Under the pieces are notes generated by a model. It saw only the letters and a list, made by a program, of their open reading frames with translations, had not been told where the DNA came from and ran no database searches. The translations under genes and the position numbers were made by a program. 64,000 nucleotides of DNA. Source: Mesoflavibacter sp. (GTDB taxonomy: Bacteria; Pseudomonadota; Alphaproteobacteria; UBA8366; Aestuariispiraceae). The stretch lies in contig CP051228.1 of the NCBI GenBank assembly GCA_017792345.1, positions 372,001 through 436,000 on the forward strand, written 5' to 3'. Below are positions 1 through 8,968 of the stretch, one piece after another. How positions within the stretch are numbered: the stretch's first letter is position 1; every line of letters begins with the position of its first letter.

Positions 1-183
1 CGCGACGAATTCGACGCCATGGCCGACGTGGCCCGCCGCGCCCGCCAGGAACAGGAAACCCTGTCCGCGAAGGTGGCGGAGTTGGAATCCCGACTGGCCG
101 CCCTGGAAGGCGGTGTCCAGAAAGCGTCGACCAAACGCGGGGCCGCCAAGAAAGCCGCGGCGCGGAAGCCCAAGGCCGGGTAA
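1..183 (+). CDS. ubiK: UbiK-like accessory factor, C-terminal part
   Basis: Only the last 60 codons are in the window; the start lies upstream. The visible protein is a charged heptad-type coiled coil (an RDEFDAMADVARRARQE stretch, then AKVAELESRLAALEG) followed by an Ala/Lys-rich tail. This pattern is typical of the small BMFP/UbiK family, trimeric coiled-coil proteins that in Proteobacteria support ubiquinone biosynthesis. The KKAAARKPK tail is an addition often seen in alphaproteobacterial members. The call is made from the coiled-coil signature, without the N-terminus. Confidence 0.6.
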   Translation, partial: RDEFDAMADVARRARQEQETLSAKVAELESRLAALEGGVQKASTKRGAAKKAAARKPKAG

Positions 184-207
184 CCGCACCCCCCGACGCG
201 GCCGCGG

Positions 208-239
208 TATTTCACCCTTGTGTGAAATATTTTTTCACA
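208..239 (+). terminator. Weak terminator-like hairpin with an alternative fold
   Basis: TATTTCAC (208-215) pairs perfectly with GTGAAATA (222-229) over a 6-nt loop and is followed by a run of T (230-235), so it can serve as a Rho-independent terminator for the gene ending at 183. The same right arm, TGTGAAA (221-227), also pairs with TTTCACA (233-239). The two hairpins exclude each other. The stem is AT-rich, so strength is doubtful; the three TTTCAC half-sites could instead be a protein-binding site. Confidence 0.35.
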
Positions 240-330
240 GATTACAGTCTGCGTGATATAAAATGACCATCAAATAACTGCGCCCACGTGGCGCGGCGTT
301 CGCTCTGTCGTTCCGCAAGGGAGACCGATC

Positions 331-1056
331 ATGAGGCGATACGCATTGGCGGCGATTGCCGCGCTGGCCATTTCCGTTTCGGTCTTCGGAACGGCGGCCC
401 GGTCCCAAGATGCTTCCAGAACCGTCGTCTTCGCGGTCGGTGAATGGCCGCCCTTCGTATCCGAAATCGAAAACGGCTACGGCGTTCATTCGCGCATGGT
501 GACCAAGGTTTACGAAGAAGCGGGTTATCGCGTGGTCTATGAGTTCATGCCCTGGCAGCGCGCGGCCGCGTCGACCAAGGCCGGGCAGTATGTCGCGACC
601 TTCCCCTGGCAGCGCAGCCCGGAACGTCTGGTCGATTACCAAATCTCTCAGCAATCACTGGGACCGAACCTGTCCGTCGCCTACTACGAGGCGTCTCGCT
701 TCCCGGACGGAATCAAGGGGACCACCCTGCAGGAGATGGCCGAGGAGGGGTATTCCTTCGTGGGCGTGCGGTCCTATATCCACACCGTCGACCTGGCGAA
801 GCACGGCGCGAACCTTCATATCGTCAGTAATTCCCGCCTGGCCTGGATGATGTTGGCGCGCGGGCGGATCGACATCTATGTCGACAACGAACTGGTCGGC
901 GACACGGAAAGCGTCGAGTTCCTGGGGCCGGTTCGGGCACGGGATTTCGCGAAATCCGTCCCGGTCAGCGACGATCCGCTCTACATCCTGTTCAGCCGGA
1001 ACCATGACCAAGCGGAAGAATTGCGAGAGATCTGGGACAGCGCCATGACCCACTGA
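331..1056 (+). CDS. Periplasmic solute-binding protein, family 3-like
   Basis: A 241-residue protein with an Ala-rich signal peptide (about residues 1-26, ending near RSQ) and a mature part resembling the amino-acid-type SBP_bac_3 fold: an opening strand VVFAVGEWPPF, then YGVHSRMVTKVYEEAGY, a typical lobe-1 pattern. Proteins of this kind bind small polar solutes in the periplasm. No permease or ATPase gene lies beside it, so it may be an orphan receptor or serve a transporter encoded elsewhere. The ATG is preceded by AAGGGAG at a suitable distance. The substrate cannot be inferred. Confidence 0.75.
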   Translation: MRRYALAAIAALAISVSVFGTAARSQDASRTVVFAVGEWPPFVSEIENGYGVHSRMVTKVYEEAGYRVVYEFMPWQRAAASTKAGQYVATFPWQRSPERLVDYQISQQSLGPNLSVAYYEASRFPDGIKGTTLQEMAEEGYSFVGVRSYIHTVDLAKHGANLHIVSNSRLAWMMLARGRIDIYVDNELVGDTESVEFLGPVRARDFAKSVPVSDDPLYILFSRNHDQAEELREIWDSAMTH

Positions 1057-1090
1057 GCGGTCGGCGGCGGGAGCCGACGCACGGCCGACC

Positions 1091-1771
1091 CTAGATCACC
1101 TCGTCCGACCGGTCGTCGGTCTCGCCATAGCGGCGCAGTGCCGGCGGTCGTGTCCCTTCATACAGCCGTTCCAGATTGGCCGCGATCTTGGCGTTCTCGC
1201 GTTCGAACAGGCTGTTTCCATCCAGATCCGATTCAACGATGAACGGGCCGAGCCGCGCGACCTCGAAGCACCAAAGCGCCTGCGCCAGCCCCAGTTCGTC
1301 GATCCAATCGACCGAACGCACCGAAGTCACCCCGCGACCCAGCAGCGCGCCGGTCCCATAGCCGACCGTCGTCAGGTAGATCGCGCCATTGGGCACGAAA
1401 TGGCGCTTGTAATCGGCGGAGCTCATACCGCCCTTGCCGATGACGATCTTGACTCCCGAGATCCGGAACCACGCATCCAACCATTTCGAGAAACGGAAGG
1501 ATGCCGTACCCGACAGGGCGCCGACCCGATAACCGCCTTCGCCATCCGGTGTCGCGGCGGGGGAACAGTGGAAGTTGACGTTGGACCGTGCCGTCAGGCC
1601 GTCCGGCAAGGCGTGCCCGTCCTCCAACACGCGCTTGTAGACACCTTCGCGGCCGGTAAAGACATGCCCGTCCAGAAAGACGATATCGCCCAGAGCCAGA
1701 CCGCGCAGATCCGCCGTTTCGACCGGCGTCTTCAGCGTGTGGCGCTTGAGCGTTCCTGTTCCAGCGGCCAT
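1091..1771 (-). CDS. Class I fumarase / tartrate dehydratase family, beta subunit
   Basis: A 226-residue protein matching the C-terminal swivelling domain of iron-sulfur hydro-lyases (KRHTLKTPVETADLRGL, LGDIVFLDGHVFTGREGVYKR, GKGGMSS near the middle). With the alpha subunit it would form an oxygen-sensitive [4Fe-4S] enzyme interconverting fumarate and malate, or acting on a related hydroxy-acid. The start is set at the ATG giving MAAGTGTLKRH; a longer frame exists, but its extra N-terminus lies inside the alpha gene and looks like shadow sequence. The first 40 bases overlap the 3' end of the alpha gene, implying translational coupling. Many bacteria have one fused chain; here the two halves are separate. 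Confidence 0.85.
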   Translation of the reverse strand: MAAGTGTLKRHTLKTPVETADLRGLALGDIVFLDGHVFTGREGVYKRVLEDGHALPDGLTARSNVNFHCSPAATPDGEGGYRVGALSGTASFRFSKWLDAWFRISGVKIVIGKGGMSSADYKRHFVPNGAIYLTTVGYGTGALLGRGVTSVRSVDWIDELGLAQALWCFEVARLGPFIVESDLDGNSLFERENAKIAANLERLYEGTRPPALRRYGETDDRSDEVI

Positions 1772-2697
1772 CCGACCGTCTCCCGTCGCATATAGGGGGT
1801 GAACCATTCCGGGTCCGTGCGGTAGTCGATCCGCCCGTCCGGATGCACGCGCGCGCAGGCGCGTCGGGACGACAGGCAGAAGGCGTGGACGCTCATCGGC
1901 ATGCCGCCGGTATGGCAATAGCCGACCTCGATATGGCAATCGATGACCATGGATTTTCCGACGAAGCCCATCGCGCCCATGCCGATGGAATTGCCCAATT
2001 CCATCAGTTCCCGCTCCAGCGCGGCGATCTTCGGATCCGGGTTGCGGTCGCCGACGACGCGCAGACAGGCCGCCTGTTTGCCCAGGACCATGGTCGCATC
2101 CTTCGACCCGCCCAGCCCGACACCGATGATCGCCGGCTGACAGGCCAGGCCGCGCTTTCCGAAGGCGACCAGGCTGTCCAGAAAGAACCGCTTGATTCCG
2201 TCGATCCCGTCGCCGGGGAACAGCATCCGGTAGTCGGTCCCGAACAGCCCGCCCTTATGCACGGTCGTCAGATCGACCCAATCGCCGTCCGGTTCGAAGG
2301 AGTATTCGATTTCCGGCGCGCCGATGCCGACATTGTTGTTATGGTCCGTCCGCCACAGCGGATGCACCCGGTTGGGACGCAGCGGCACACTGCGCGTCGC
2401 GTCGGCGGTGGCGCCGCGCAGGTTCGCCTCCAACGCAACCGGTCCGCCCTCGACCCGCGCTTCGTTACCCATTTTCACATACCAGCGCGGGACGCCGGTA
2501 TCGGCGCACATGGCGCGGCGGTCCTGCTTTGCCGCCTCATAATTCTCCAGCATCGCGCTCAACACGAAAGAGGACAGGTCGCCGTCCTCCTGTTCCGCGG
2601 CCGCTTTCAGCCCGGTCAGATAATCATCGGGTATCTCGATCGCGGCCTTCGCCATCAGCGCGTCCGCGGCCCGCCTCAGGGCATCCTGTGCGATCAT
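1732..2697 (-). CDS. Class I fumarase / tartrate dehydratase family, alpha subunit
   Basis: A 321-residue catalytic subunit. Cys64 in CADTGVP, a cysteine in the GLACQPAIIGVGLGGS region and another in EVGYCHTGGMP fit the three [4Fe-4S] ligands of class I fumarases. It precedes the beta gene in an overlapping pair transcribed leftward. The start at 2697 (MIAQDALRRAADAL) is the natural N-terminus of the family. Members include fumarase and L-tartrate dehydratase; with no tartrate genes nearby, fumarase is more likely. Transcription diverges from the secretion genes beginning at 2860. Confidence 0.85.
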   Translation of the reverse strand: MIAQDALRRAADALMAKAAIEIPDDYLTGLKAAAEQEDGDLSSFVLSAMLENYEAAKQDRRAMCADTGVPRWYVKMGNEARVEGGPVALEANLRGATADATRSVPLRPNRVHPLWRTDHNNNVGIGAPEIEYSFEPDGDWVDLTTVHKGGLFGTDYRMLFPGDGIDGIKRFFLDSLVAFGKRGLACQPAIIGVGLGGSKDATMVLGKQAACLRVVGDRNPDPKIAALERELMELGNSIGMGAMGFVGKSMVIDCHIEVGYCHTGGMPMSVHAFCLSSRRACARVHPDGRIDYRTDPEWFTPYMRRETVGWPLEQERSSATR

Positions 2698-2859
2698 CGG
2701 CGATCCACCTCTGTCTGTGTCGCATCCGACCCTAGCATGTTGGGCGGCCGGAGACGATTCGACAACGGTGGTGAGGAATTCTCCGGAATCCCGGCATTGG
2801 CGTGTTCCTTTCCTGCTGTTTCGTGTAAGAGAAGTAAATCCAATGCTTTGGGCGGTGGT

Positions 2860-5055
2860 ATGGCGGGAACGGAAACGGAAAACGGCGCGCGGCCGGACGA
2901 ACCGGCGGCGGAAGGCACATCTCAGGAACCGGTGGATACCGGAGCCCTGTGCCTCGTCACGCTGCTGCGCTTTCTGGAATTGCCGGGCGACGCCGCGCAA
3001 CTGCGCCATCAGTTCGGTGAACCCGGCAAGACCATGTCTGCCGAAACCCTGGTCCGCGCGGCCAAGCGCCTGGACCTGAAATCCCGTATCGTCAAAAGCC
3101 GGTGGAAGAAACTGGACGGCACGCCGATGCCGGCCATCGCTGAGTTGTCGGACGGCAAGTTCATCCTGATCGGCGGCATCCGAGACGGCAAGCTGCTGGC
3201 CCAGGATCCGGTCTCCGGCAAAATGGCCGCCCTGGAACAGGCACAGTTCGAAAGTCTGTGGACCGGGCGGCTGATCCTGGCGACGCGCCGTACCAAGATC
3301 ATGGGCAAGGGGTCGAAGTTCGACATCTCCTGGTTCGTGCCGGCGATCCTGAAATACAAGCGCCTGTTCGCGGAGGTGCTGATCGCCTCCTTCTTCCTGC
3401 AACTCTTCGGACTCGTTTCGCCGCTGTTCTTTCAGGTCATCATCGACAAGGTCCTGGTCCACCGCTCGCTGACGACACTGGACGTGCTGATTTTCGGCCT
3501 GGTCGTCGTTTCGATCTTCGAAGTCTTCATGGGCATGTTGCGGACCTATATCTTTTCGCACACCACGAACCGCATCGACGTGGAACTGGGCAGCCAACTT
3601 TACCGCCATCTTCTGGCCCTGCCGCTGAGCTATTTCGAAAGCCGCCAAGTCGGCCAATCCGTCGCCCGGGTCCGGGAATTGGACAGTATCCGGAATTTCA
3701 TCACCGGCAGCGGCCTGACCCTGGTGATGGACCTGTTCTTCACGATCGTCTTCTTCGCGGTCATGTGGCATTTCAGCCCGCTGCTGACGATGATCGTCCT
3801 CGGCTCCATCCCCTTCTATGTCGGCCTGGCCTTCTTCGTGACACCGGTCCTGCGGGCACGGCTGGAAGAGAAATTCCAGCGCAGTGCCCAGAACCAGGCC
3901 TTCCTGGTCGAAAGCGTCACCGGGGTGGAGACGATGAAGGCGCTGTCCGTCGAACCGCAGGCACAGCGCCGTTGGGAGGAACAGCTCGCGGGCTATGTCC
4001 ATTCCGCCTTCAGGACGGCGCAACTGGGCAATGTCGCCGGTCAATCGACCCAGATGATCAGCAAGGTCACCATGGCGCTGACGCTTTACTTCGGCGCGAC
4101 GGCGGTAATCGCTGGCGAACTGACGGTCGGCCAGCTGGTCGCGTTCAACATGCTGTCCGGCCGCGTCACCGGGCCGATCCTGCGCCTCGCCCAGTTGTGG
4201 AACGATTTTCAGCAGGCCCGCATCTCGGTCGAGCGTCTGGGCGATATCCTGAACACTCCGACCGAACCGCAATACAATCCCAACCGCGCGACCCTGAAGG
4301 ATATCGAGGGCCATGTCGTCTTCGAAGGCGTCACCTTCCGCTATCGTCCGGACCTGCCGGAAGTGCTGCGCCGGATCACCTTGGATATCCCGGCCGGTCA
4401 GGTCGTCGGCATTGTCGGGCCGTCCGGTTCGGGCAAATCCACCCTGACCAAGCTGGTCCAGCGCATGTATGTGCCGGAAAGCGGGCGCGTCCTGGTCGAT
4501 GGGGTCGACCTGGCGATGGTCGACACATCCTGGCTGCGCCGCCAGGTCGGGGTGGTGCTGCAGGAAAACCTGCTGTTCAACCGTTCGATCCGCGAAAACA
4601 TCGCCCTGGCCGATCCCGGCATGCCGATGGAACGGGTCGTAGACGCCGCAAAAATGGCGGGCGCGCACGATTTCATCACTGAACTGGCCGAAGGCTATGA
4701 CACGCTGGTCGGGGAACGCGGATCGAACCTGTCCGGCGGCCAGCGTCAGCGTATCGCGATTGCCCGCGCCTTGGTAACCAACCCGCGCATCCTGATCCTG
4801 GACGAGGCCACCAGCGCCCTGGACTATGAATCCGAACGGATCATCCAACAGAATATGCGCCGCATCTGCGAGGGGCGCACGGTGCTGATCATCGCCCACC
4901 GCCTGTCGACCGTCCGCACCACCGACCGCATCGTCACCATCGAAAAGGGGGAACTGGTCGAGGACGGGACCCACGACGAACTGCTGAAGACGGATGGCCG
5001 CTACGCCCGCCTGTGGCGCATCCAATCGGGGGACATCGCCAATGCCGCCGAATGA
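2860..5055 (+). CDS. Type I secretion ABC transporter, HlyB-like
   Basis: A 731-residue inner-membrane exporter. Residues about 25-140 form a C39-peptidase-like domain in which the catalytic cysteine position reads Thr (DTGALCLV), so it is the inactive docking form found in RTX-type exporters. A six-helix membrane domain follows (about 155-435), then the ATPase: Walker A GPSGSGKST near 520, signature LSGGQRQR near 625, Walker B ILILDEATSALD near 645, and the switch histidine in IIAHRLSTV. The start ATG at 2860 follows a GGGCGG-type site. The gene overlaps the adaptor gene by 14 bases. Neither an RTX substrate nor a TolC gene is in the window, so the cargo is unknown. Confidence 0.9.
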   Translation: MAGTETENGARPDEPAAEGTSQEPVDTGALCLVTLLRFLELPGDAAQLRHQFGEPGKTMSAETLVRAAKRLDLKSRIVKSRWKKLDGTPMPAIAELSDGKFILIGGIRDGKLLAQDPVSGKMAALEQAQFESLWTGRLILATRRTKIMGKGSKFDISWFVPAILKYKRLFAEVLIASFFLQLFGLVSPLFFQVIIDKVLVHRSLTTLDVLIFGLVVVSIFEVFMGMLRTYIFSHTTNRIDVELGSQLYRHLLALPLSYFESRQVGQSVARVRELDSIRNFITGSGLTLVMDLFFTIVFFAVMWHFSPLLTMIVLGSIPFYVGLAFFVTPVLRARLEEKFQRSAQNQAFLVESVTGVETMKALSVEPQAQRRWEEQLAGYVHSAFRTAQLGNVAGQSTQMISKVTMALTLYFGATAVIAGELTVGQLVAFNMLSGRVTGPILRLAQLWNDFQQARISVERLGDILNTPTEPQYNPNRATLKDIEGHVVFEGVTFRYRPDLPEVLRRITLDIPAGQVVGIVGPSGSGKSTLTKLVQRMYVPESGRVLVDGVDLAMVDTSWLRRQVGVVLQENLLFNRSIRENIALADPGMPMERVVDAAKMAGAHDFITELAEGYDTLVGERGSNLSGGQRQRIAIARALVTNPRILILDEATSALDYESERIIQQNMRRICEGRTVLIIAHRLSTVRTTDRIVTIEKGELVEDGTHDELLKTDGRYARLWRIQSGDIANAAE

Positions 5056-6508
5056 CGGCAACCCGATCGGAAAGATCGACCCGGTGCAGGTTCCGGCCGA
5101 TCAGGCCAAGCCGGGCACGCCGGACCCGGCCCCGGAGGCATCGCCCGCCAAGGCTGCCGCGAAGAAGCCGCAGGGCCGCAAACGTCCGGAAGGCGAAGCG
5201 CGGGAATTCCTGCCCGCCGCCCTGGAGATCCTTGAAACCCCGGCGAACCCTGCCGGCCGCGCGCTGGCGCTGCTGCTGTCGGCCCTGTTCGTCATTGCCC
5301 TGGCCTGGGCCTATATCGGCGAGATCGACATCGTTGCCGTCGCCCAGGGCCGCATCGTTCCCGTCGGCGGCGTGAAACAGATCCAGCCGCGCGAGATCGG
5401 CAATGTACGCGCCATCCATGTCAGCGACGGTCAGCATGTGAAAGCGGGCGATCTGCTGATCGAACTGGATCCGACTGAAAGCGAGGTCGACAAGGACCAG
5501 TTGATCCGCGAACGCATGGAAGCCGCCGTCGAGGTTGCGCGCCTGACCGCCTACATCAACGGTCTGCGCGGCCTGCTGCCCAACTATTCCCCGCCCGACG
5601 GCATCGACGATCCCGCCGTCGTGGCGATGCATGCCAGCCGGTTGGAAAGCGATCTGGCCGCCTTCGAGGCCGAAATCGCTTCGCTGGATGCCGAACTGAG
5701 CCGCCGCATCGCCGACCGGGCGGCGATCCAGGCGGAAGTCGAGAAGCTGCGCGCGATCATTCCCTTGATGGCCGAACGCGAAGCCTCGCTGCTGCAGCTC
5801 CTGGAAAAGGGTCATACGCCCAAACCGGTCTGGCAGGAGTCGAAAACCCTGCTGATTGAAACGCGGCACAACCTGACCATTCAGGGGCACCGCCTGGCCG
5901 AGGCGGAAAGCGGGATGGAAGCCGCCGTCAAGGAACGCAACCGCATGGTCGCGGACCGGCTGCGCGAAGCCTATGCGGAACTGACCGAGGCCCGGAAAAA
6001 CCTGAAACAATCCGATCTGGCCCTGCGCAAGGCGTTGGCGCGTGAGGAACTGCATCGGATGCACGCCCCGGTCAGCGGCACCGTTCAGCAACTGGCCGTC
6101 CATACGGTCGGCGGCGTGGTTCAGCCGGCGGAACCGCTGATGGTCATCGTCCCGGACGACGCGGTGCTGGAAGCGCGCGCGCAAGTCCTGAACAAGGACC
6201 GCGGCTTTGTCGATTTCGGCGACGCGGCCGAGATCAAGCTGGAAGCGTTCAACTTCACCAAATACGGCACATTGGACGGCGAGGTTCGAACCGTGTCGAC
6301 CGATGCCGTCGAGGATGAAAATTTGGGCCTTGTCTATGACACGCGGGTCACACTGTTCGCCGATAGCATCCGCGCCGACGGCAAGGACGTTCCCTTGAGC
6401 CCCGGCATGTCGGTTACGGTCGAGATCAAGACCGGCAAGCGCAGAATCATCGAATTCCTGCTGGCCCCGCTGCAACGCTATCAGGACGAGGCGATCCGGG
6501 AGCGTTGA
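5042..6508 (+). CDS. HlyD-family type I secretion periplasmic adaptor
   Basis: A 488-residue membrane-fusion protein. A basic, Pro/Ala-rich cytoplasmic N-terminus is followed by one membrane helix (about residues 75-97), a lipoyl-like half (GNVRAIHVSDGQHVKAGDLLIELDPTE), a long helical hairpin rich in Glu/Arg (about 155-335), and the second lipoyl half (HAPVSGTVQQLAVHTVGGVV). The C-terminal beta-barrel ends in PGMSVTVEIKTGKRRIIEFLL, typical of the family. It bridges the ABC exporter and an outer-membrane TolC-type channel. It starts inside the end of the transporter gene, so both form one operon. Confidence 0.9.
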   Translation: MPPNDGNPIGKIDPVQVPADQAKPGTPDPAPEASPAKAAAKKPQGRKRPEGEAREFLPAALEILETPANPAGRALALLLSALFVIALAWAYIGEIDIVAVAQGRIVPVGGVKQIQPREIGNVRAIHVSDGQHVKAGDLLIELDPTESEVDKDQLIRERMEAAVEVARLTAYINGLRGLLPNYSPPDGIDDPAVVAMHASRLESDLAAFEAEIASLDAELSRRIADRAAIQAEVEKLRAIIPLMAEREASLLQLLEKGHTPKPVWQESKTLLIETRHNLTIQGHRLAEAESGMEAAVKERNRMVADRLREAYAELTEARKNLKQSDLALRKALAREELHRMHAPVSGTVQQLAVHTVGGVVQPAEPLMVIVPDDAVLEARAQVLNKDRGFVDFGDAAEIKLEAFNFTKYGTLDGEVRTVSTDAVEDENLGLVYDTRVTLFADSIRADGKDVPLSPGMSVTVEIKTGKRRIIEFLLAPLQRYQDEAIRER

Positions 6509-6572
6509 TTTCATGGTGGAATTTTCGGTCCACCCAATTTCATAGATTATTGGCTCGGTCGCCGGGCGCCAC

Positions 6573-6601
6573 TTGACAATCGTTCGCAACAAGCGGATAA
6601 C
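6573..6601 (+). promoter_or_regulatory. Sigma-70-like promoter of the heme operon
   Basis: TTGACA (6573-6578) and GATAAC (6596-6601) are separated by exactly 17 bases. The -35 box is a perfect consensus match and the -10 box matches at four of six positions. It lies about 135 bases before the receptor start and just before the Fur-like element, a reasonable layout for an iron-repressed operon. Seen only as a sequence match. Confidence 0.5.
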
Positions 6602-6614
6602 CCTGCCCGAAATA

Positions 6615-6635
6615 TGCGAATGACTCGCAATTGCA
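6615..6635 (+). promoter_or_regulatory. Fur-box-like operator upstream of the heme receptor
   Basis: A 21-base near-palindrome starting TGCGAATGA and ending CAATTGCA. It matches, at about 17 of 21 positions, the dyad TGCAAATGAT-T-CTCATTTGCA pattern I recall for Fur-family boxes in alphaproteobacteria. It begins just downstream of the -10 box, where bound repressor would block transcription. Iron-dependent repression of the heme operon is the inferred role; Irr or another Fur paralogue is possible. Confidence 0.45.
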
Positions 6636-6734
6636 TTATATGCCAAGCTAGCTCCGGATCGAACGGGTGCGCCAGCCAGGCGTTCGAAGACAGTGCGTCG
6701 CCAAGAACGCACGACTGACGCTGGAGCGAACCGA

Positions 6735-8756
6735 ATGACCGAGTTGAGGAACAATTCCCCCCGAGCCAGGGCGATGAGCACAACAGCCCTGGTTGGATTT
6801 CTCCTGATGGCCGCGACAGCGGCACAGGCCCAGAACGCGGAAGATGAGAAGGGCGCCGTGACCAGCCTGGACGCCATGACCGTGACCGCCACGCGGACCG
6901 AAAAGAGCGCGATCGAGGCCCCCGCCTCCGTCAGCGTCGTCGACCGCGAAACGATCCTGCAGGCCCAGCCGCAGAGCCTGGACGACGTCTTGAAAGGCGT
7001 TCCCGGCGTCCAGATGACCGGCGGCCCGCGCAACACGGCGGAGCAGCCGAACATCCGCGGCTTCAGCGACGAACGCGTCGTGGTCATCACCGACGGTGTG
7101 CGCAAGAATTTCCAATCCGGCCACCGGGGCCGCACCTTCCTGGACCCGACCCTCTTGAAAAGCGTCGACGTGCTGCGCGGTCCCAGCTCAATGCTGTACG
7201 GATCGGGCGCGTTGGGCGGCGTGCTGGCCATGGAAACCATCGACGCGTCGGACCTGCTGCGCCCCGGTGAAAAGGTCGGGCTGCGGACCACGATCGGCGG
7301 CCAGTCGAATAACGGCTACAAGAGCGCGAATGTCACCGCCTTCGGGACGCCCTTGGACGGGGTCGACCTGCTGTTCAGCGCCTCGCGTCACAATTCCGGC
7401 AATTATGAGGACGGCGACGGCCAGGACATCCCCTACTCCGCCGACGATATCGGCTCCGCCCTGGCCAAGGGATCGGTTGAGCATGAAGGCCACTCGGTAG
7501 AACTGAACCTGCAGCTCTTCCGGGACGATCACGAAATCCCGACCGCGGCCAACACCAACGGCACGGTCATCGCCGACCGCGTAACGCGGGAGGAATCCGG
7601 CAGCCTGCGCTATGGTTTCGATGATCAGGAAGGCCTGCTAGACCTGACGGTCACCGCCTATACCAACAACACTTTCATCCGCGAAATCGTTCAGGGCACC
7701 GGCCGTCACGACGTGACCCAGCTGGATACGATGGGCATCGACGTGGCCAATACCAGCCGCGCGACGCTTTCGGACGACGCCAAACTGGCCCTGACCTATG
7801 GTCTGGAACTGTATCAGGACGACCAGGAAGGCGTGCGCAACGACGCACCGCGCCAGCAATATCCGAACGCCACTCAGATCACCCAAGGCTATTTCGCCCA
7901 GGCCGAATTCACCCTTTGGGACGACCTGACCGTCATCCCGGGCCTGCGCTACGACACCTACGATCAGGAAGCGACCGGTGCCGAGGATGTCGGCGACAGC
8001 AAACTGTCGAAGAAGCTGGCCGTATCCTATCAGGCGACGGACTGGTTGATGCTGTTCGGTTCCTATGCCGAGGCGTTCCGTGCCCCGTCCCTGACGGAGC
8101 TGTATGTCGCCGGCACCCATTTCGTCTTCAACACCTTCGTGCCGAACCCGGACCTGAAGCCGGAATTCGCCAAGAACAAGGAAGTCGGCGCGGCGCTCAG
8201 TTTCGACGATGTCTTCACACAGCGCGACGGCCTGCGCATCAAGGGCGCCGTGTTCCAGAACGACGTCGAGGATCTGATCGAACAATCGGTACAGGGCGGC
8301 GCCTTCGGCACGACCACAACCGACAACGTGCCGGAAGCCCGCATTCGCGGCGCGGAACTGGAAGTCCAGTATGAAGGGCCGATGTTCTTTTCCGGCCTGT
8401 CGGCGACCCGGATGCGCGGCGACGACCTGACCCAGGGCGATGCGCTGGCCGACATTCCGGAAGACTTGGTGACCCTGACGGCGGGACTGCGTTTCGCCGA
8501 GACCGGTCTAAGCGCCGGCTGGCGGTCGATGCTGTATTTCGGTCAGAAGCGTTCGTCCAATACGGGCACGCCGCATCCGGGCAAGAAACTGATCCACGAC
8601 CTGTTCGTGACCTATACGCCGAACGATCCGGCGCTGGACGGGCTGCGCGTGGATTTCGGCATCGACAACGTGTTCGACAAAACCTACCGGCGCTACCCGT
8701 CCGAACTCAATGAAGTCGGCCGGAACGCCAAGCTGACTGCCAGTTTGCAGTTCTAA
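6735..8756 (+). CDS. hmuR: TonB-dependent heme/hemoglobin receptor, HmuR-like
   Basis: A 673-residue outer-membrane receptor: signal peptide (about 1-32), a TonB box in LDAMTVTATRT, a plug domain (about 50-170, with IRGFSDERVVVITDGVR and VDVLRGPSSMLYGSGALGGV), then a 22-strand barrel ending in an aromatic residue (SLQF). The heme-receptor hallmark FRAP (448-451) and NPDL (471-474) is present with His462 between them, and His130 sits in the plug; both correspond to the two functional histidines of HemR-type receptors. It is the first gene of a nine-gene heme operon. The start chosen is the ATG giving MTELRNNS; an in-frame ATG 14 codons upstream is less likely because it would lengthen the signal peptide. 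Confidence 0.93.
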   Translation: MTELRNNSPRARAMSTTALVGFLLMAATAAQAQNAEDEKGAVTSLDAMTVTATRTEKSAIEAPASVSVVDRETILQAQPQSLDDVLKGVPGVQMTGGPRNTAEQPNIRGFSDERVVVITDGVRKNFQSGHRGRTFLDPTLLKSVDVLRGPSSMLYGSGALGGVLAMETIDASDLLRPGEKVGLRTTIGGQSNNGYKSANVTAFGTPLDGVDLLFSASRHNSGNYEDGDGQDIPYSADDIGSALAKGSVEHEGHSVELNLQLFRDDHEIPTAANTNGTVIADRVTREESGSLRYGFDDQEGLLDLTVTAYTNNTFIREIVQGTGRHDVTQLDTMGIDVANTSRATLSDDAKLALTYGLELYQDDQEGVRNDAPRQQYPNATQITQGYFAQAEFTLWDDLTVIPGLRYDTYDQEATGAEDVGDSKLSKKLAVSYQATDWLMLFGSYAEAFRAPSLTELYVAGTHFVFNTFVPNPDLKPEFAKNKEVGAALSFDDVFTQRDGLRIKGAVFQNDVEDLIEQSVQGGAFGTTTTDNVPEARIRGAELEVQYEGPMFFSGLSATRMRGDDLTQGDALADIPEDLVTLTAGLRFAETGLSAGWRSMLYFGQKRSSNTGTPHPGKKLIHDLFVTYTPNDPALDGLRVDFGIDNVFDKTYRRYPSELNEVGRNAKLTASLQF

Positions 8757-8784
8757 CCCACCAACCAGGCGAAGGATCCGAAAC

Positions 8785-8949
8785 ATGACCTTGCATCGAC
8801 CCACACCCGCCAGTACCCGCCTTTCCGAACCGCCCGTGCTGTCCAGTGATGAGTTGCTGCAGGAAAGGGGCGAGATCCTGATCGAGCACCGCGGTGAGCG
8901 TTATCGCCTGCGCCGCACCCGTCAGGACAAGCTGATCCTGACCAAGTAA
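8785..8949 (+). CDS. hemP: Hemin uptake protein HemP
   Basis: A 54-residue protein with the HemP signature at its C-terminus: SSDELLQERGEILIEHRGE, then YRLRRTRQDKLILTK. HemP proteins are very small, lie next to heme receptors in Proteobacteria and are needed for, or regulate, heme uptake; the mechanism is poorly settled. It lies 28 bases after the receptor and 19 before tonB, inside the operon. The ATG follows a GAAGGA-type ribosome site. Confidence 0.92.
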   Translation: MTLHRPTPASTRLSEPPVLSSDELLQERGEILIEHRGERYRLRRTRQDKLILTK

Positions 8950-8968
8950 GCCTGCGGGATAACGGATC

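Noticed and set aside
1091-2697. Apparent frameshift in the fumarase gene
   Set aside because: The two frames correspond cleanly to complete alpha and beta subunits, each with its own start and conserved ends; separate overlapping genes explain it.
1732-5061. A 1109-codon minus-strand open frame across the type I secretion genes
   Set aside because: Only its last 322 codons (start 2697) are the fumarase alpha gene. The rest is a low-complexity reverse shadow of the plus-strand ABC transporter.
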